In this document: positions 25,862-34,804 of the stretch, piece after piece | Numbering within the stretch: the first letter of the stretch is position 1 | Layout: each line of letters begins with the position of its first letter | Assembly: GCA_016866385.1 (NCBI GenBank) | Contig: VGMU01000025.1 | Span: 1 to 35,265, forward strand | Length of the DNA: 35,265 nt | Reading direction: 5' to 3' | DNA from: Bacteroidota bacterium | GTDB taxonomy: Bacteria > Bacteroidota > Bacteroidia > Cytophagales > Cyclobacteriaceae | Program-made: the position numbers and the translations under genes | Notes under the pieces: model-generated | What the model was told of the DNA's origin: nothing | Databases searched by the model: none | The model's input: only the letters and a program-made list of their open reading frames with translations

Positions 25862-25895
25862 TTTGTCTAAACTAGAGTGCTACATGTTAAATTTA
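25862..25895 (+). promoter_or_regulatory. Possible promoter of the Asp-box protein gene
   Basis: TTTG at 25862-25865 and TAAATTTA at 25888-25895 (seven of eight bases of TAnnTTTG) are 22 nt apart. Spacing is a little long. The ATG follows 25 nt after the -7 box. Confidence 0.35.
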
Positions 25896-25920
25896 AAGTC
25901 AAATCAATCCCTACCTCTCT

Positions 25921-28900
25921 ATGAATCATTGGTATACTTCTTTTCGTTTTTGTTTTTTACTTCTGCTATTATGTTGCAGCCACTTCGTGGCAGGACAGCA
26001 GGTTCCTGATCCTTCCCTCTACGACGCGGTCAAATGGAGATTGGTAGGCCCGTTTAGAGGCGGCAGATCAGATGCAGTCACTGGAGTAAAAGGAAGTGAC
26101 AAGACGTATTATTTTGCATCCACAGGTGGGGGAATTTGGAAAACAAGCAACTCAGGACAAACCTGGAAATCTGTTTCCGATGGATTTTTTGGGGGGTCCA
26201 TGGGAGCAGTAGCGGTTTCTGAAAGCGATACCTCTATTGTCTATGCAGGAGGGGGAGAAAAAACGGTTCGAGGCAATGTTTCTTTTGGAGATGGCATTTG
26301 GAAGAGCACCGATGCAGGAAAGACTTGGAACAGGGCAGGATTAGATAAAAGCAGATTTGTTTCTCGACTCCGTATTCACCCTAGCCAACCTCAAGTAGTT
26401 TATGCTGCTGTTTTGGGAGATATTTTTGCTCCAAGTCCTACCCGTGGGGTATACAAGACAACCGACGGGGGACAAACATGGAAGCAGGTTCTTTTTGTCA
26501 ACGAAGTATCTGGAGCAGTTGATTTGATTTTAGATCCTAATAATCCAGAAATTATTTACGCCAGCACCTGGGAATTGAAGCGTACGCCATACAGCCTAGA
26601 GAGCGGAGGTCCTGGATCCAAAATGTTTAAATCTTCGGACGGAGGAGCTACTTGGGAAGAATTGTCTGCAAAGGAGACCTTTCCAAAAGGTGTTTTAGGA
26701 ATCATGGGCATTGCTGTTTCTCCCAAAAATTCCAATCGCCTCTATGCCATCATAGAAAATGAGCAGGGCGGTGTATTTACTTCTACCGATGCGGGACAGA
26801 CTTGGGAAAGAGTTAATGAGAATAGAAACCTTCGCCAAAGGGCTTGGTACTATTCCCGCATCTATGCAGATCCCCAGGAGGAGCAAACGCTTTACGTGCT
26901 CAACGTGGATTACCACAAATCTACCGACGGAGGCAAGACCTTTAAAGATTTTAATGCACCTCACGGGGATCACCACGATCTCTGGATAGATCCTTCCAAT
27001 CCCCAAAGGATGATCATTGCCGATGATGGAGGAGCTCAAGTAACAGAAGATGGGGGAGCTACCTGGTCAAGCATGATGAATCAACCGACCTCTCAGTTTT
27101 ATCGGGTGACTACCGACAACAGTTTTCCTTACCGAATTTACGGTGCTCAGCAGGACAACTCTACAGTTCGTATCCGACACCGTAACGATGGAGCCTCCAT
27201 CACTGAAGCGGACTGGGAGCCTACTGCCGGTGGAGAATCGGGTTGGATTGCCCCAGATCCTAAAGACAGTGAGATCGTATATGGAGGATCCTATGGGGGC
27301 TTATTGACCCGGGAAAACCATAGAAATGGTACCTCCCGAACGGTAAATGTATGGCCTGACAATCCTATGGGTCATGGAGCCGAAGGGATGAAATACCGAT
27401 TCCAATGGAATTTTCCTATTTTCTTTTCCCCTCATCAATCCAACTTACTTTACACGACCAGTAACCAATTTCACCGCTCTACCAATGAGGGACAAACTTG
27501 GGAAGTATTTTCTCCAGACTTGACCCGCAGTGACAAAAGTAAGCTTGGTCCATCAGGAGGCCCCATCACCAAGGACAATACCTCTGTAGAATATTATGCC
27601 ACCATTTTTACTGCGGCAGAGTCACCGGTAAAGCAAGGAGTGATTTGGGCAGGATCTGACGATGGATTGGTACACGTAACCACAGACAATGGAAAGACTT
27701 GGCAAAATGTAACCCCCAAAGACATGCCCGAGTGGCTGCAAATCAACTCCATTGAGGCTAGTCCTTTTGAGGCGGGAGAAGCTTTTTTTGCCGCTACAGG
27801 CTATAAAACTGGAAATTATGCCCCCTACCTCTACCATACCAAAGATTATGGCAAGTCCTGGAAGAAAATTGTACAGGGGATAGGAGAAGATCATTTTACA
27901 CGGGTGATTCGTGCCGATCCTGCAAAAAAGGGTATGCTTTACGCAGGAACAGAAAAGGGGATGTACTACTCCAAAGATGCAGGTGCCAGTTGGCATTCCT
28001 TACAACTCAACCTTCCCATTGTGCCCATTACGGATTTGGCTATCAAGGAAAATAACTTGATTGCAGCTACCCAAGGGCGTTCGTTTTGGATCATCGATGA
28101 CTTGACTGTATTGCACCAAGCCGAATCCGAATTGAAGACAAAACCTTTCCATCTTTATGACCCGCAGGACTCTTACCGAATCGATGGAGTAAGACGATCT
28201 AGCCTTACAGCTGGTACCAATAGACCTGGAGGAGTTTTGGTGTACTATTACCTACAGGCTGCTCCCAAAGAGGAATTGAAAATTGAATTTTTCGATGCAA
28301 AGAAGCAAAGAATACGATGGTTTTCTACCAAAGGGGTCAACGGAGATACGCTCAAAGTTAAGCCGGGTGCAGGGGAGTTTAATTGGAATCTTCGGGTGGA
28401 AAACTCCCTAGGATTTGATGGCATGATATTGTGGGCGGCAAGCTTGCGTGGACCCAAGGTAGTACCAGGCACCTACACCGTGCGTATGACCGTAGATGGA
28501 CAAGCCCAAGAGCAAAATTTCCAGGTCTTGGCCGATCCTCGCTACCCATCTACCCAGGAGGAATTGGAAAAGCAGTATGCCTATCTCTTGGCCATACGGG
28601 ACAAATTGAGCGAAACACATCAGGTGATTCGGCTTATTCGAGCTTACAGAACAGCCTTAGATTCTCTGGAAAGCCAACCTGAAAATTTGGAGCAAATCAA
28701 GGAGGAGATGAAAGCCATTGAAGAAACCCTCTACCAAACACAAAACAGGAGCGGTCAAGACCCGCTCAATTACCCTATCCGCTTAAACAATAAACTGGCA
28801 CACCTGAGCAGTGTGGTGGGAAATGGAGATTACCCGCCCACAGATTCCGCAGAGGAAGTGAGGAAGGAGCTGACAGAGCAAATTGACGTGCAGTTGGCCC

Positions 28901-28983
28901 GATTCCAAAAACTGGAAAGGGAACAAATCGCCAGGATACTCAATATTGAGGAAATGAAAACCAAACTGGATCAGAAAAAGTAA
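25921..28983 (+). CDS. Secreted Asp-box (BNR / sortilin-VPS10-like) propeller protein
   Basis: A signal peptide (core FCFLLLLLCC, likely cleavage after VAG near residue 25) directs this 1020-aa protein out of the cytoplasm. I count eleven Asp-box motifs of the form SxDxGxTW between about residues 75 and 690, among them STDAGKTW, TTDGGQTW, SSDGGATW, TEDGGATW, TTDNGKTW and SKDAGASW, which implies a large beta-propeller region, perhaps two propellers. The opening KWRLVGPFRGGRSDAVTGV is typical of a protein family common in Bacteroidetes and often labelled glycosyl hydrolase, though no catalytic residues are recognisable. After the propellers come a beta-sandwich-like part (about 770-860) and a helical, coiled-coil-prone C-terminus. 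No type IX sorting domain is obvious. The gene stands alone. Confidence 0.88.
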   Translation: MNHWYTSFRFCFLLLLLCCSHFVAGQQVPDPSLYDAVKWRLVGPFRGGRSDAVTGVKGSDKTYYFASTGGGIWKTSNSGQTWKSVSDGFFGGSMGAVAVSESDTSIVYAGGGEKTVRGNVSFGDGIWKSTDAGKTWNRAGLDKSRFVSRLRIHPSQPQVVYAAVLGDIFAPSPTRGVYKTTDGGQTWKQVLFVNEVSGAVDLILDPNNPEIIYASTWELKRTPYSLESGGPGSKMFKSSDGGATWEELSAKETFPKGVLGIMGIAVSPKNSNRLYAIIENEQGGVFTSTDAGQTWERVNENRNLRQRAWYYSRIYADPQEEQTLYVLNVDYHKSTDGGKTFKDFNAPHGDHHDLWIDPSNPQRMIIADDGGAQVTEDGGATWSSMMNQPTSQFYRVTTDNSFPYRIYGAQQDNSTVRIRHRNDGASITEADWEPTAGGESGWIAPDPKDSEIVYGGSYGGLLTRENHRNGTSRTVNVWPDNPMGHGAEGMKYRFQWNFPIFFSPHQSNLLYTTSNQFHRSTNEGQTWEVFSPDLTRSDKSKLGPSGGPITKDNTSVEYYATIFTAAESPVKQGVIWAGSDDGLVHVTTDNGKTWQNVTPKDMPEWLQINSIEASPFEAGEAFFAATGYKTGNYAPYLYHTKDYGKSWKKIVQGIGEDHFTRVIRADPAKKGMLYAGTEKGMYYSKDAGASWHSLQLNLPIVPITDLAIKENNLIAATQGRSFWIIDDLTVLHQAESELKTKPFHLYDPQDSYRIDGVRRSSLTAGTNRPGGVLVYYYLQAAPKEELKIEFFDAKKQRIRWFSTKGVNGDTLKVKPGAGEFNWNLRVENSLGFDGMILWAASLRGPKVVPGTYTVRMTVDGQAQEQNFQVLADPRYPSTQEELEKQYAYLLAIRDKLSETHQVIRLIRAYRTALDSLESQPENLEQIKEEMKAIEETLYQTQNRSGQDPLNYPIRLNNKLAHLSSVVGNGDYPPTDSAEEVRKELTEQIDVQLARFQKLEREQIARILNIEEMKTKLDQKK

Positions 28984-29016
28984 AAAAAGAGCCTCTACAA
29001 AGAGGCTTTTTTTTTG
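28984..29016. terminator. Bidirectional terminator between convergent genes
   Basis: AGCCTCT at 28990-28996 and AGAGGCT at 29001-29007 form a stem with loop ACAA, with a long T-run after it on the plus strand and an A-run before it, which reads as T on the minus strand. It can end both the Asp-box gene and the lipB-to-rhomboid run. Confidence 0.9.
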
Positions 29017-29017
29017 A

Positions 29018-29650
29018 TCAAAAAAATCTATAGGAAAGGATTTGTTGCAAGAAGCTGGAAGCACTTGATGGGGCTAGTAGTAAAATAAAAGCAATCCCAA
29101 AAATCGCCCCAAAGAGGTGAGCATCGTGATTGATTCCATCTTCCCCTTGCTTCCCTTTGGTATAGGAATAAATTAAAAACAAGCCTCCTAAAAGAAAGCC
29201 AGGTAAGCAAACTATTCCAAATAGACAGATATCCGATAGGGGCATGAGGATGATACTGGCAAAAACGGTGGCTGAGGTTCCTCCTGAAGCTCCTAAGGCA
29301 CGATAATAGCCATGTTTCTGGTGTTTGAGATAGGTTGGAATATCTGAAACTGTAAGGGCGAGAAGATAAAATGCAATAAAAATTGCCCCACCCCAGGCAA
29401 GGCCATACTTGGCTCTTAAAAATTGTTCGACAACCTCCCCAAAAAAGAAAAAGGTAAACATGTTGAATAGGAGGTGCATGTAGTCTTTGTGAATAAATCC
29501 AGAAAGTACAAATCGATCCCATTGCCGTCTCTTTTTTATCTGGAAGGGAACAAACATCCATCGCTCCAACATCTTGGGAGAATTGAATGCGAGGATGCTA
29601 AAAAGTACGGTTAATCCTAAGAGGAGAGTCGTGTAAGTGAATCCTATCAC
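29018..29650 (-). CDS. Rhomboid-family intramembrane serine protease
   Basis: Rhomboids cut membrane proteins within the bilayer. The 210-aa protein has about six hydrophobic helices. The active-site GASG is at residues 120-123 with Ser122 as nucleophile, and the partner His is His178 in DAHLFGAIFG. The HKDYMHLLFNMFTFFFFG segment at about 54-71 corresponds to the conserved HxxxHLxxNM region. It starts 3 nt after the polyprenyl synthase stop and is the last gene of the minus-strand run, next to a bidirectional terminator. The substrate is unknown. Confidence 0.93.
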   Translation of the reverse strand: MIGFTYTTLLLGLTVLFSILAFNSPKMLERWMFVPFQIKKRRQWDRFVLSGFIHKDYMHLLFNMFTFFFFGEVVEQFLRAKYGLAWGGAIFIAFYLLALTVSDIPTYLKHQKHGYYRALGASGGTSATVFASIILMPLSDICLFGIVCLPGFLLGGLFLIYSYTKGKQGEDGINHDAHLFGAIFGIAFILLLAPSSASSFLQQILSYRFF

Positions 29651-29653
29651 AGG

Positions 29654-30640
29654 CTATTTTTCTCGGTGAATAAGTTCTTGGGTGATCCCTACTAAAGCCT
29701 GGTAATACGCCTCATTTTTGATTTCTAATTCTTGAAGCTGCATAAAAGCCTCTTCAAAAAAGGATTGCATTTTATCTTCAGCAATGGCTTGAATTCCTAG
29801 CTTTTCGTAGATGGCTTTTACAGTTTCCACTTTTTTTTCTTTATCAAATTCTTTCAAAGCCAATTGCTGCTGTAGGATTTTCAATTCTTCCCCTTTGGCA
29901 AGTTCTAAGGCTTTTATCAACAGGAAAGTTTTTTTATTTGAAATGATATCACCTCCCACTTGCTTTCCAAATTTTGCCTGGTCTGCATAGACATCTAGCA
30001 AGTCGTCTTTAAGTTGAAAACCTATTCCAATATTGACTCCAAAAGCATAGAGATGATCTACCTCTTCTTTTTTTGCACCTGCGAGCAATGCTCCCAGCTG
30101 CAGAGAAAATCCAAGAAGAACAGCGGTCTTCAGGCGAATCATATGGAGATAATCTTCTTCTCTCACTGCTGCAAGGCTTTCAAAATTCATGTCTAGCTGC
30201 TGACCTTCACAGACCTCTGCTGCAGTTTTATTGAATAATCGGACGACTTCGGGTAAGAGGGAAGGAGGGGTGGAAAGAAGCAAATCGTAGGCTTTTACGA
30301 GCATTACATCTCCGGAAAGGATAGCAATATTGGCATTCCATTTTTCATGCACCGTGGCTTTTCCTCTTCTTAAGGGGGCCTCGTCCATGATATCGTCATG
30401 CAATAAGGTGAAGTTGTGAAAAACCTCTATGGCAATGGAGGGATTCAGGATTTCCTTTGGATCCTTTCCATACATCCCATAGGCCAAAAGGCTGAGCAAG
30501 GGGCGAATGCGCTTTCCTCCCAAACTTAGGATATAGCGGATGGGATCGTACAATTCGGAGGGAGCATCTCCAAAGGAATGAGCACCCATGTGCTGCTCTA
30601 GCTTAGTTAAAAGCTCTTGGACGATATGTTTTTCGGTCAT
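29654..30640 (-). CDS. Polyprenyl diphosphate synthase
   Basis: This enzyme lengthens an allylic diphosphate with IPP to make the precursor of quinone tails or carrier lipids. The first Asp-rich motif LLHDDIMDEAPLRRG and the second GFQLKDDLLDVY are both intact, along with GGKRIRPLL near the N-terminus. The first motif lacks the two-residue insert of bacterial FPP and GGPP synthases, which fits a long-chain product, but chain length cannot be fixed from this. From the ATG at 30640 it is 328 aa; the frame is also open from a TTG at 30649. The start lies inside the end of rnr (38-nt overlap), so the two are probably translationally coupled. Confidence 0.92.
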   Translation of the reverse strand: MTEKHIVQELLTKLEQHMGAHSFGDAPSELYDPIRYILSLGGKRIRPLLSLLAYGMYGKDPKEILNPSIAIEVFHNFTLLHDDIMDEAPLRRGKATVHEKWNANIAILSGDVMLVKAYDLLLSTPPSLLPEVVRLFNKTAAEVCEGQQLDMNFESLAAVREEDYLHMIRLKTAVLLGFSLQLGALLAGAKKEEVDHLYAFGVNIGIGFQLKDDLLDVYADQAKFGKQVGGDIISNKKTFLLIKALELAKGEELKILQQQLALKEFDKEKKVETVKAIYEKLGIQAIAEDKMQSFFEEAFMQLQELEIKNEAYYQALVGITQELIHREK

Positions 30641-32810
30641 TAGTTGCAAATTCCAAATCTATGGTTCTTCGATCGATGTCTGTATTAACTACACGAACTA
30701 GTACTTTGTCTCCCAAAGTGATCATTTTTTTCGTTCTCGACCCTATAAGCCTCATGTTTCTTTCATCAAATTCGTAGTAATCCTCTTTCATGTCCTGTAC
30801 CCTAATCATTCCTTCGCACTTGGTCTCGGTGATTTCTACAAATACTCCCCATTCGGTTACTCCACTGACGATCCCTTCGTAATCCTTTTCTTCTGCCAAA
30901 GACATGTATTCTACTTGTTTGTATTTGATAGAAGCTCTTTCGGCATCCGCGGCACGTTTTTCCCGTTCGGAGGAGTGCAGGCATTTTTGTTCCCAAGAAG
31001 TAGCCTCCGGAGATTTGCCTCCTTCCAAATAATGCTCTAAAAGTCGGTGTACCATCATATCTGGATACCTTCGGATAGGAGAGGTGAAGTGGGTATAGTG
31101 GGCAAAGGCCAAACCGAAATGTCCCTTGGGTTCGGTGGTATATTTGGCTTTAGCCATGCTTCGAATCGCCAATTGCTCCAATACATTTTGCTCTGGCTTT
31201 CCTTGGATTTCGTCCATCAATTTATTGAGGGCTGCAGAGATTTTTTGAGCACTTCCTACCTCCAGTTGATGCCCAAATCGTTTTGCAAAACCAGAAAAGG
31301 TTTCCAATCGATCAAGATCAGGACTGTCATGGGTACGGTACACAAAGGTGTCCATCCCTTGATTTCGGCGATAAATAAATTCTGACACGTATTTATTGGC
31401 CAGCAACATAAACTCTTCGATGAGTTTGTGGATGTCCTTCCGTTCTTTGACAAAAAGCCCAAGCGGAGTGCCTTTTTCATCGAGTTTAAACTTGACCTCT
31501 ACGGTTTCAAAATTGACAGCCCCTTGGTCAAAGCGTCTTTTTCTTATTTTTTTTGCCAGTTCGTTCAATTCGGTCAGTTCCTGAAAATAATCTCCAGATT
31601 GTGCATCGATACAGGCTTGTGCTTCCTCGTAGGCAAACCGCCGATTGGAATGAATCAGGGTGCGTCCTATCCAATGTTGGATGACTTTGGCCTCCTGATC
31701 CACTTCAAAGACACAGGCAAAGGTCAACTTATCCTCGTGGGGTCGAAGGGAACACAGCCCATTGCTTAGTCGCTCGGGCAGCATGGGAATGGTCCGGTCC
31801 ACCAAATACACGGAAGTCGCCCGCTGGAAGGCTTCTTTTTCCAGTGCCGTTTTGGGTTTGACGTAGTGGGTAACGTCGGCGATATGGACCCCTATTTCCA
31901 CATGGCCATTCGGCAATTTTCTGTAGGAGATGGCATCATCAAAATCTTTGGCATCAATAGGATCGATGGTAAAGGTAAGTACCTCTCTGAAGTCTTTTCT
32001 GGCCTTGATTTCTTTGGGAGAAATTTGATCTGAAATTGCATTGGCTTCTGCCTCTGCTTCTTTATCGTATTCAAAGGGAAGACCAAATTCGGCCATGATG
32101 GAATGAATTTCCACCTCATGCAGCCCTGCTTTCCCGAGCACGCGAATCACCTTTCCCGTGGGATTTTTGTCTTCTTCCCTCCATTCGGTCAATTTGACGA
32201 TGACTTTTTCGTTGTGTTCGGCCCCCAACAATTCCCCCCGATGCACAAAAATATCCTTGTGCATTTTTTTAAAATCGGGAACTACAAAGGCATAGCGAGG
32301 AGAGATTTCTACCCTACCTACAAATTCATCCCGATCTCTCTCCAAAATTTCCAATACCCTTCCCTCCGTCCTGCCCGTCTTTCCTTTGACCGGAAATACC
32401 ATCACCCGTACCTTATCACCATCTAGGGCATGCTTGAGGTCAGATTCTTTGACCAAAATATCTCCCTGAACAAGCTCGGGTTGGTCTGGGATAATAAAAG
32501 CAAATCGGGGATTTACAAAGTCTACGGTTCCTACTGTAAAGTCGGGATCTTGGGTGGAAGAGAAAAAATTTCTAGAATTTCTCGAAATCTTTCCCTCTGA
32601 AACCAGTTGATATAGGATAGACTCTAAGGCATTTTTTGTGGAGGCATCTCGAAGCTCTAAGCCCTTGATTAGGTGTTTGACGTTGAACTCTTGACCATAG
32701 TGAGAATCTAAAAAATGTAGGATGCGCTTGGCAAGGGAAGACGATCCATGTCCTCCTTTACGATCTGCATGCTTTTTTTTGGAATGTTTTTTATCGGATT
32801 TTCTTCCCAT
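30603..32810 (-). CDS. rnr: Ribonuclease R
   Basis: RNase R is a processive 3'-5' exoribonuclease that degrades structured RNA. After a Lys/His-rich N-terminus and a winged-helix-like part (about 28-85), two cold-shock-like domains follow (about 92-230). The RNB catalytic domain begins near 275 with TIDPIDAKDFDDAISY at 281-296, which contains the metal-binding Asp residues. HYTHFTSPIRRYPDMMVHRL is the conserved late RNB motif. A C-terminal S1 domain (EGIVSGVTEWGVFVEI) completes the standard order. The length is 735 aa. The gene is inside the minus-strand run; an exact -7 element lies 17 nt upstream. Confidence 0.96.
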   Translation of the reverse strand: MGRKSDKKHSKKKHADRKGGHGSSSLAKRILHFLDSHYGQEFNVKHLIKGLELRDASTKNALESILYQLVSEGKISRNSRNFFSSTQDPDFTVGTVDFVNPRFAFIIPDQPELVQGDILVKESDLKHALDGDKVRVMVFPVKGKTGRTEGRVLEILERDRDEFVGRVEISPRYAFVVPDFKKMHKDIFVHRGELLGAEHNEKVIVKLTEWREEDKNPTGKVIRVLGKAGLHEVEIHSIMAEFGLPFEYDKEAEAEANAISDQISPKEIKARKDFREVLTFTIDPIDAKDFDDAISYRKLPNGHVEIGVHIADVTHYVKPKTALEKEAFQRATSVYLVDRTIPMLPERLSNGLCSLRPHEDKLTFACVFEVDQEAKVIQHWIGRTLIHSNRRFAYEEAQACIDAQSGDYFQELTELNELAKKIRKRRFDQGAVNFETVEVKFKLDEKGTPLGLFVKERKDIHKLIEEFMLLANKYVSEFIYRRNQGMDTFVYRTHDSPDLDRLETFSGFAKRFGHQLEVGSAQKISAALNKLMDEIQGKPEQNVLEQLAIRSMAKAKYTTEPKGHFGLAFAHYTHFTSPIRRYPDMMVHRLLEHYLEGGKSPEATSWEQKCLHSSEREKRAADAERASIKYKQVEYMSLAEEKDYEGIVSGVTEWGVFVEITETKCEGMIRVQDMKEDYYEFDERNMRLIGSRTKKMITLGDKVLVRVVNTDIDRRTIDLEFATNDRKTYRPRAFN

Positions 32811-32826
32811 GTGGGCGTATGTTATT

Positions 32827-32834
32827 CAAAGGTA
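32827..32834 (-). promoter_or_regulatory. Internal -7 promoter element before rnr
   Basis: On the minus strand TACCTTTG matches TAnnTTTG exactly in the 57-nt gap between the exonuclease and rnr genes. It would give a leader of only about 10 nt. No -33 box is evident at normal spacing. Confidence 0.35.
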
Positions 32835-32867
32835 TATGAAGCAAAGAAATTGCTCTTCATTGGATTT

Positions 32868-33590
32868 TTAGGCATCTACTAGGACTACCTCAAAGGGTTC
32901 TGGCTGAGGGTTCAGGGCCAGGTAAATCCTAGCGGTTACTTCCACGTCCCTCAAACAATAGGCTTTTATTTTTTCTAAATTTTTTTCCTGGTAATAGGTT
33001 GCATTCACCTCGCTACCATCTATGGATATTTTTGAACTCGTGATGCCAAAAACTCCTGCCAACAGCTCCAAGCGGGTGTAATGCTTGTAGTCCCCAAATT
33101 TCCACAGGTACATGGTGTCTACGTGTCGTAGTTCCCAGGGCTTTTTTCCAGCGAGCTGTAACGGTTCTGGGAGGGAAATGCCATGAATCAACATCCGTCT
33201 ACAAAGGTAAGGAAAGTCAAACTCTTTCCCATTATGAGCACAGAGGATCCATTTTTTTCGCTCAAGTAGCGCTTTCATTTCCAAGAGTATTTCTTTTTCC
33301 TCTTCTGCGGCAAGTATTTTCGAGCGAAAGAGTAATTTTTTATCTCTCTTTTTGACTTGAAAATACCCCACTCCTATACAAATGATTTTTCCAAATTCTG
33401 CATGAATGCCTGCTCTATCAAAATACAATGAGCCAGGCTCTGGATCGGGGTGTTCGCTTCGCATGAACTTTTCTTTTCTGATCCATTCTTGCTGTAGTCT
33501 TGGTTCCAGGGCTTCAAAGGATTCAGAAGTAGAGGCAGTTTCAATGTCTAAAAATAAAAGGCTCCCCAACTGGTCAAAAAATTCCGCCAT
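32868..33590 (-). CDS. DEDD 3'-5' exonuclease, predicted PolB-exonuclease-like
   Basis: The 240-aa protein has the DnaQ-like RNase H fold. Exo I is LFLDIET with Asp15 and Glu17, Exo II is CAHNGKEFDFPYL, and Exo III is YCLRDVEVT with the last Asp. The layout with WIRKEKFMR after Exo I and GIHAEFGKIICIGVGYF fits the 'predicted 3'-5' exonuclease related to the PolB exonuclease domain' family (PF10108). No polymerase domain is attached, so it is probably a free-standing nuclease in DNA or RNA processing. It is 12 nt downstream of the unknown gene and 57 nt upstream of rnr. Confidence 0.86.
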   Translation of the reverse strand: MAEFFDQLGSLLFLDIETASTSESFEALEPRLQQEWIRKEKFMRSEHPDPEPGSLYFDRAGIHAEFGKIICIGVGYFQVKKRDKKLLFRSKILAAEEEKEILLEMKALLERKKWILCAHNGKEFDFPYLCRRMLIHGISLPEPLQLAGKKPWELRHVDTMYLWKFGDYKHYTRLELLAGVFGITSSKISIDGSEVNATYYQEKNLEKIKAYCLRDVEVTARIYLALNPQPEPFEVVLVDA

Positions 33591-33602
33591 GATGTCAATA
33601 AA

Positions 33603-34004
33603 TTAGCTGTGTAAGATCCCTTTCAGGCCCAATTCTGGAATGAGTTGGAGATTTACTTGGTCAAAACTTCCAGGAGTAAAGATAAACTTTTTGTCAAAGA
33701 TTTGGTCCAGAATGTAATAGCTTACCCAAAATTCATTGGTAAGCGTAAATACTTGTGGATCAATGGCTTCTACTTTAGCAAAGGTGGATGCCTCCAGGGT
33801 TGGGATGAGGTGACGTAGGATGGATGTTTTTCTTAATTCCCCTTCCAAGTACCCATACCCTTTGGAAGTAACCATCACCGTAGACAGCTCAATAAGATTC
33901 AAATTGATGAGGTATAATGCCCAAGCCTCTCCTGAGTTGGATTCTTCCTTGGCTATGGCCAACTTGACCCCTGTTACCGGAGAAAAGTCTATGTCCTTTT
34001 TCAT
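33603..34004 (-). CDS. Uncharacterised 133-aa protein overlapping lipB
   Basis: I do not recognise this protein. It has no signal peptide, no membrane segment, no cysteine and no known catalytic motif. The sequence alternates beta-like stretches (GEAWALYLINLNLIELSTVMV, KVEAIDPQVFTLTNEFWVSYYILD, KKFIFTPGSF) with a Gly/Tyr turn SKGYGYLEGELRKTS, consistent with a small, mainly beta cytoplasmic domain. It is very likely a real gene: its ATG overlaps the lipB stop by 4 nt and the exonuclease gene starts 12 nt after it, so it is translated as part of the run. A role near lipoylation or RNA processing would be a guess from position only. Confidence 0.8.
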   Translation of the reverse strand: MKKDIDFSPVTGVKLAIAKEESNSGEAWALYLINLNLIELSTVMVTSKGYGYLEGELRKTSILRHLIPTLEASTFAKVEAIDPQVFTLTNEFWVSYYILDQIFDKKFIFTPGSFDQVNLQLIPELGLKGILHS

Positions 34005-34726
34005 TCTTGCTCCAAGAGGTTCATTTCAAAAAGTTCAGACAGGTGGATTTTTACTTTTTCTTTCACCTCTTCTAATTCCACGGGATGGCCCAATTCCAGG
34101 TGCATGGAGGTGACTGCCTTATCTTCTATGCCGCAGGGGACAATATGGCCAAAATAAGATAGGTCCACATTTACGTTGAAGGCAAAGCCATGCATAGTCA
34201 CCCAGCGACTAGACTTGACCCCTAGAGCACAAATTTTCCGAGGATTTTTCTGCTCGACATGATCCAACCAAACCCCAGTGAGTCCAGGAATTCTACCCGA
34301 AGGAATCCCATAATCTTGAAGGGTAAGGATAATGGCTTCTTCCAGCAAGCGTAGGTATTTGTGGATGTCGGAAAAAAAATTGTCTAAATCGAGAATGGGG
34401 TAGCCGACTAGCTGCCCGGGCCCGTGGTAGGTAATGTCTCCTCCTCTATTGATTTTGTAGTAGCTGGCACGGTATTCTTGCAATCCTTGATTGTTAAGCA
34501 ATAAATGTTCTGCTTTTCCACTTTTTCCCAAGGTGTAGACATGGGGATGCTCTACGAAAAGCAAGTAATTGGGGGTAGAAATTTGTTGGGAAGGTAGTAG
34601 CCCTCTATTCTCAATTTTCTTCGCTACAATAGCTGCAAAGAGCTTTTCCTGATAATCCCAAGCTTCTTGGTAATCCATCCTCCCTAGGTCTCGAAATTCT
34701 ACTGTTTTATTCTTAAATTCATTCAT
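34001..34726 (-). CDS. lipB: Octanoyltransferase LipB
   Basis: LipB moves octanoyl groups from acyl carrier protein to the lipoyl domains of 2-oxoacid dehydrogenases and the glycine cleavage H protein. RGGDITYHGPGQLVGYP at 94-110 is the signature motif. The catalytic pair is Lys171 in LGVKSSRWVTMHG and Cys198 in IVPCGI. The length is 241 aa. It is the first gene of the minus-strand run and is divergent from yraN. Its stop overlaps the next gene by 4 nt. No lipA lies in the window. Confidence 0.95.
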   Translation of the reverse strand: MNEFKNKTVEFRDLGRMDYQEAWDYQEKLFAAIVAKKIENRGLLPSQQISTPNYLLFVEHPHVYTLGKSGKAEHLLLNNQGLQEYRASYYKINRGGDITYHGPGQLVGYPILDLDNFFSDIHKYLRLLEEAIILTLQDYGIPSGRIPGLTGVWLDHVEQKNPRKICALGVKSSRWVTMHGFAFNVNVDLSYFGHIVPCGIEDKAVTSMHLELGHPVELEEVKEKVKIHLSELFEMNLLEQE

Positions 34727-34783
34727 TTTCTTCCTAGTGGAGCGTAGCTTTTTCCCCCAACCTCGGGGTTAACTATTTTTTTT

Positions 34784-34791
34784 CAAAATTA
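34784..34791 (-). promoter_or_regulatory. -7 promoter element of the lipB run
   Basis: On the minus strand TAATTTTG matches TAnnTTTG exactly and lies 57 nt before the lipB ATG. The -33 position would fall inside the start of yraN and has no TTTG. Confidence 0.45.
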
Positions 34792-34804
34792 ACCAATTAT
34801 TCCC

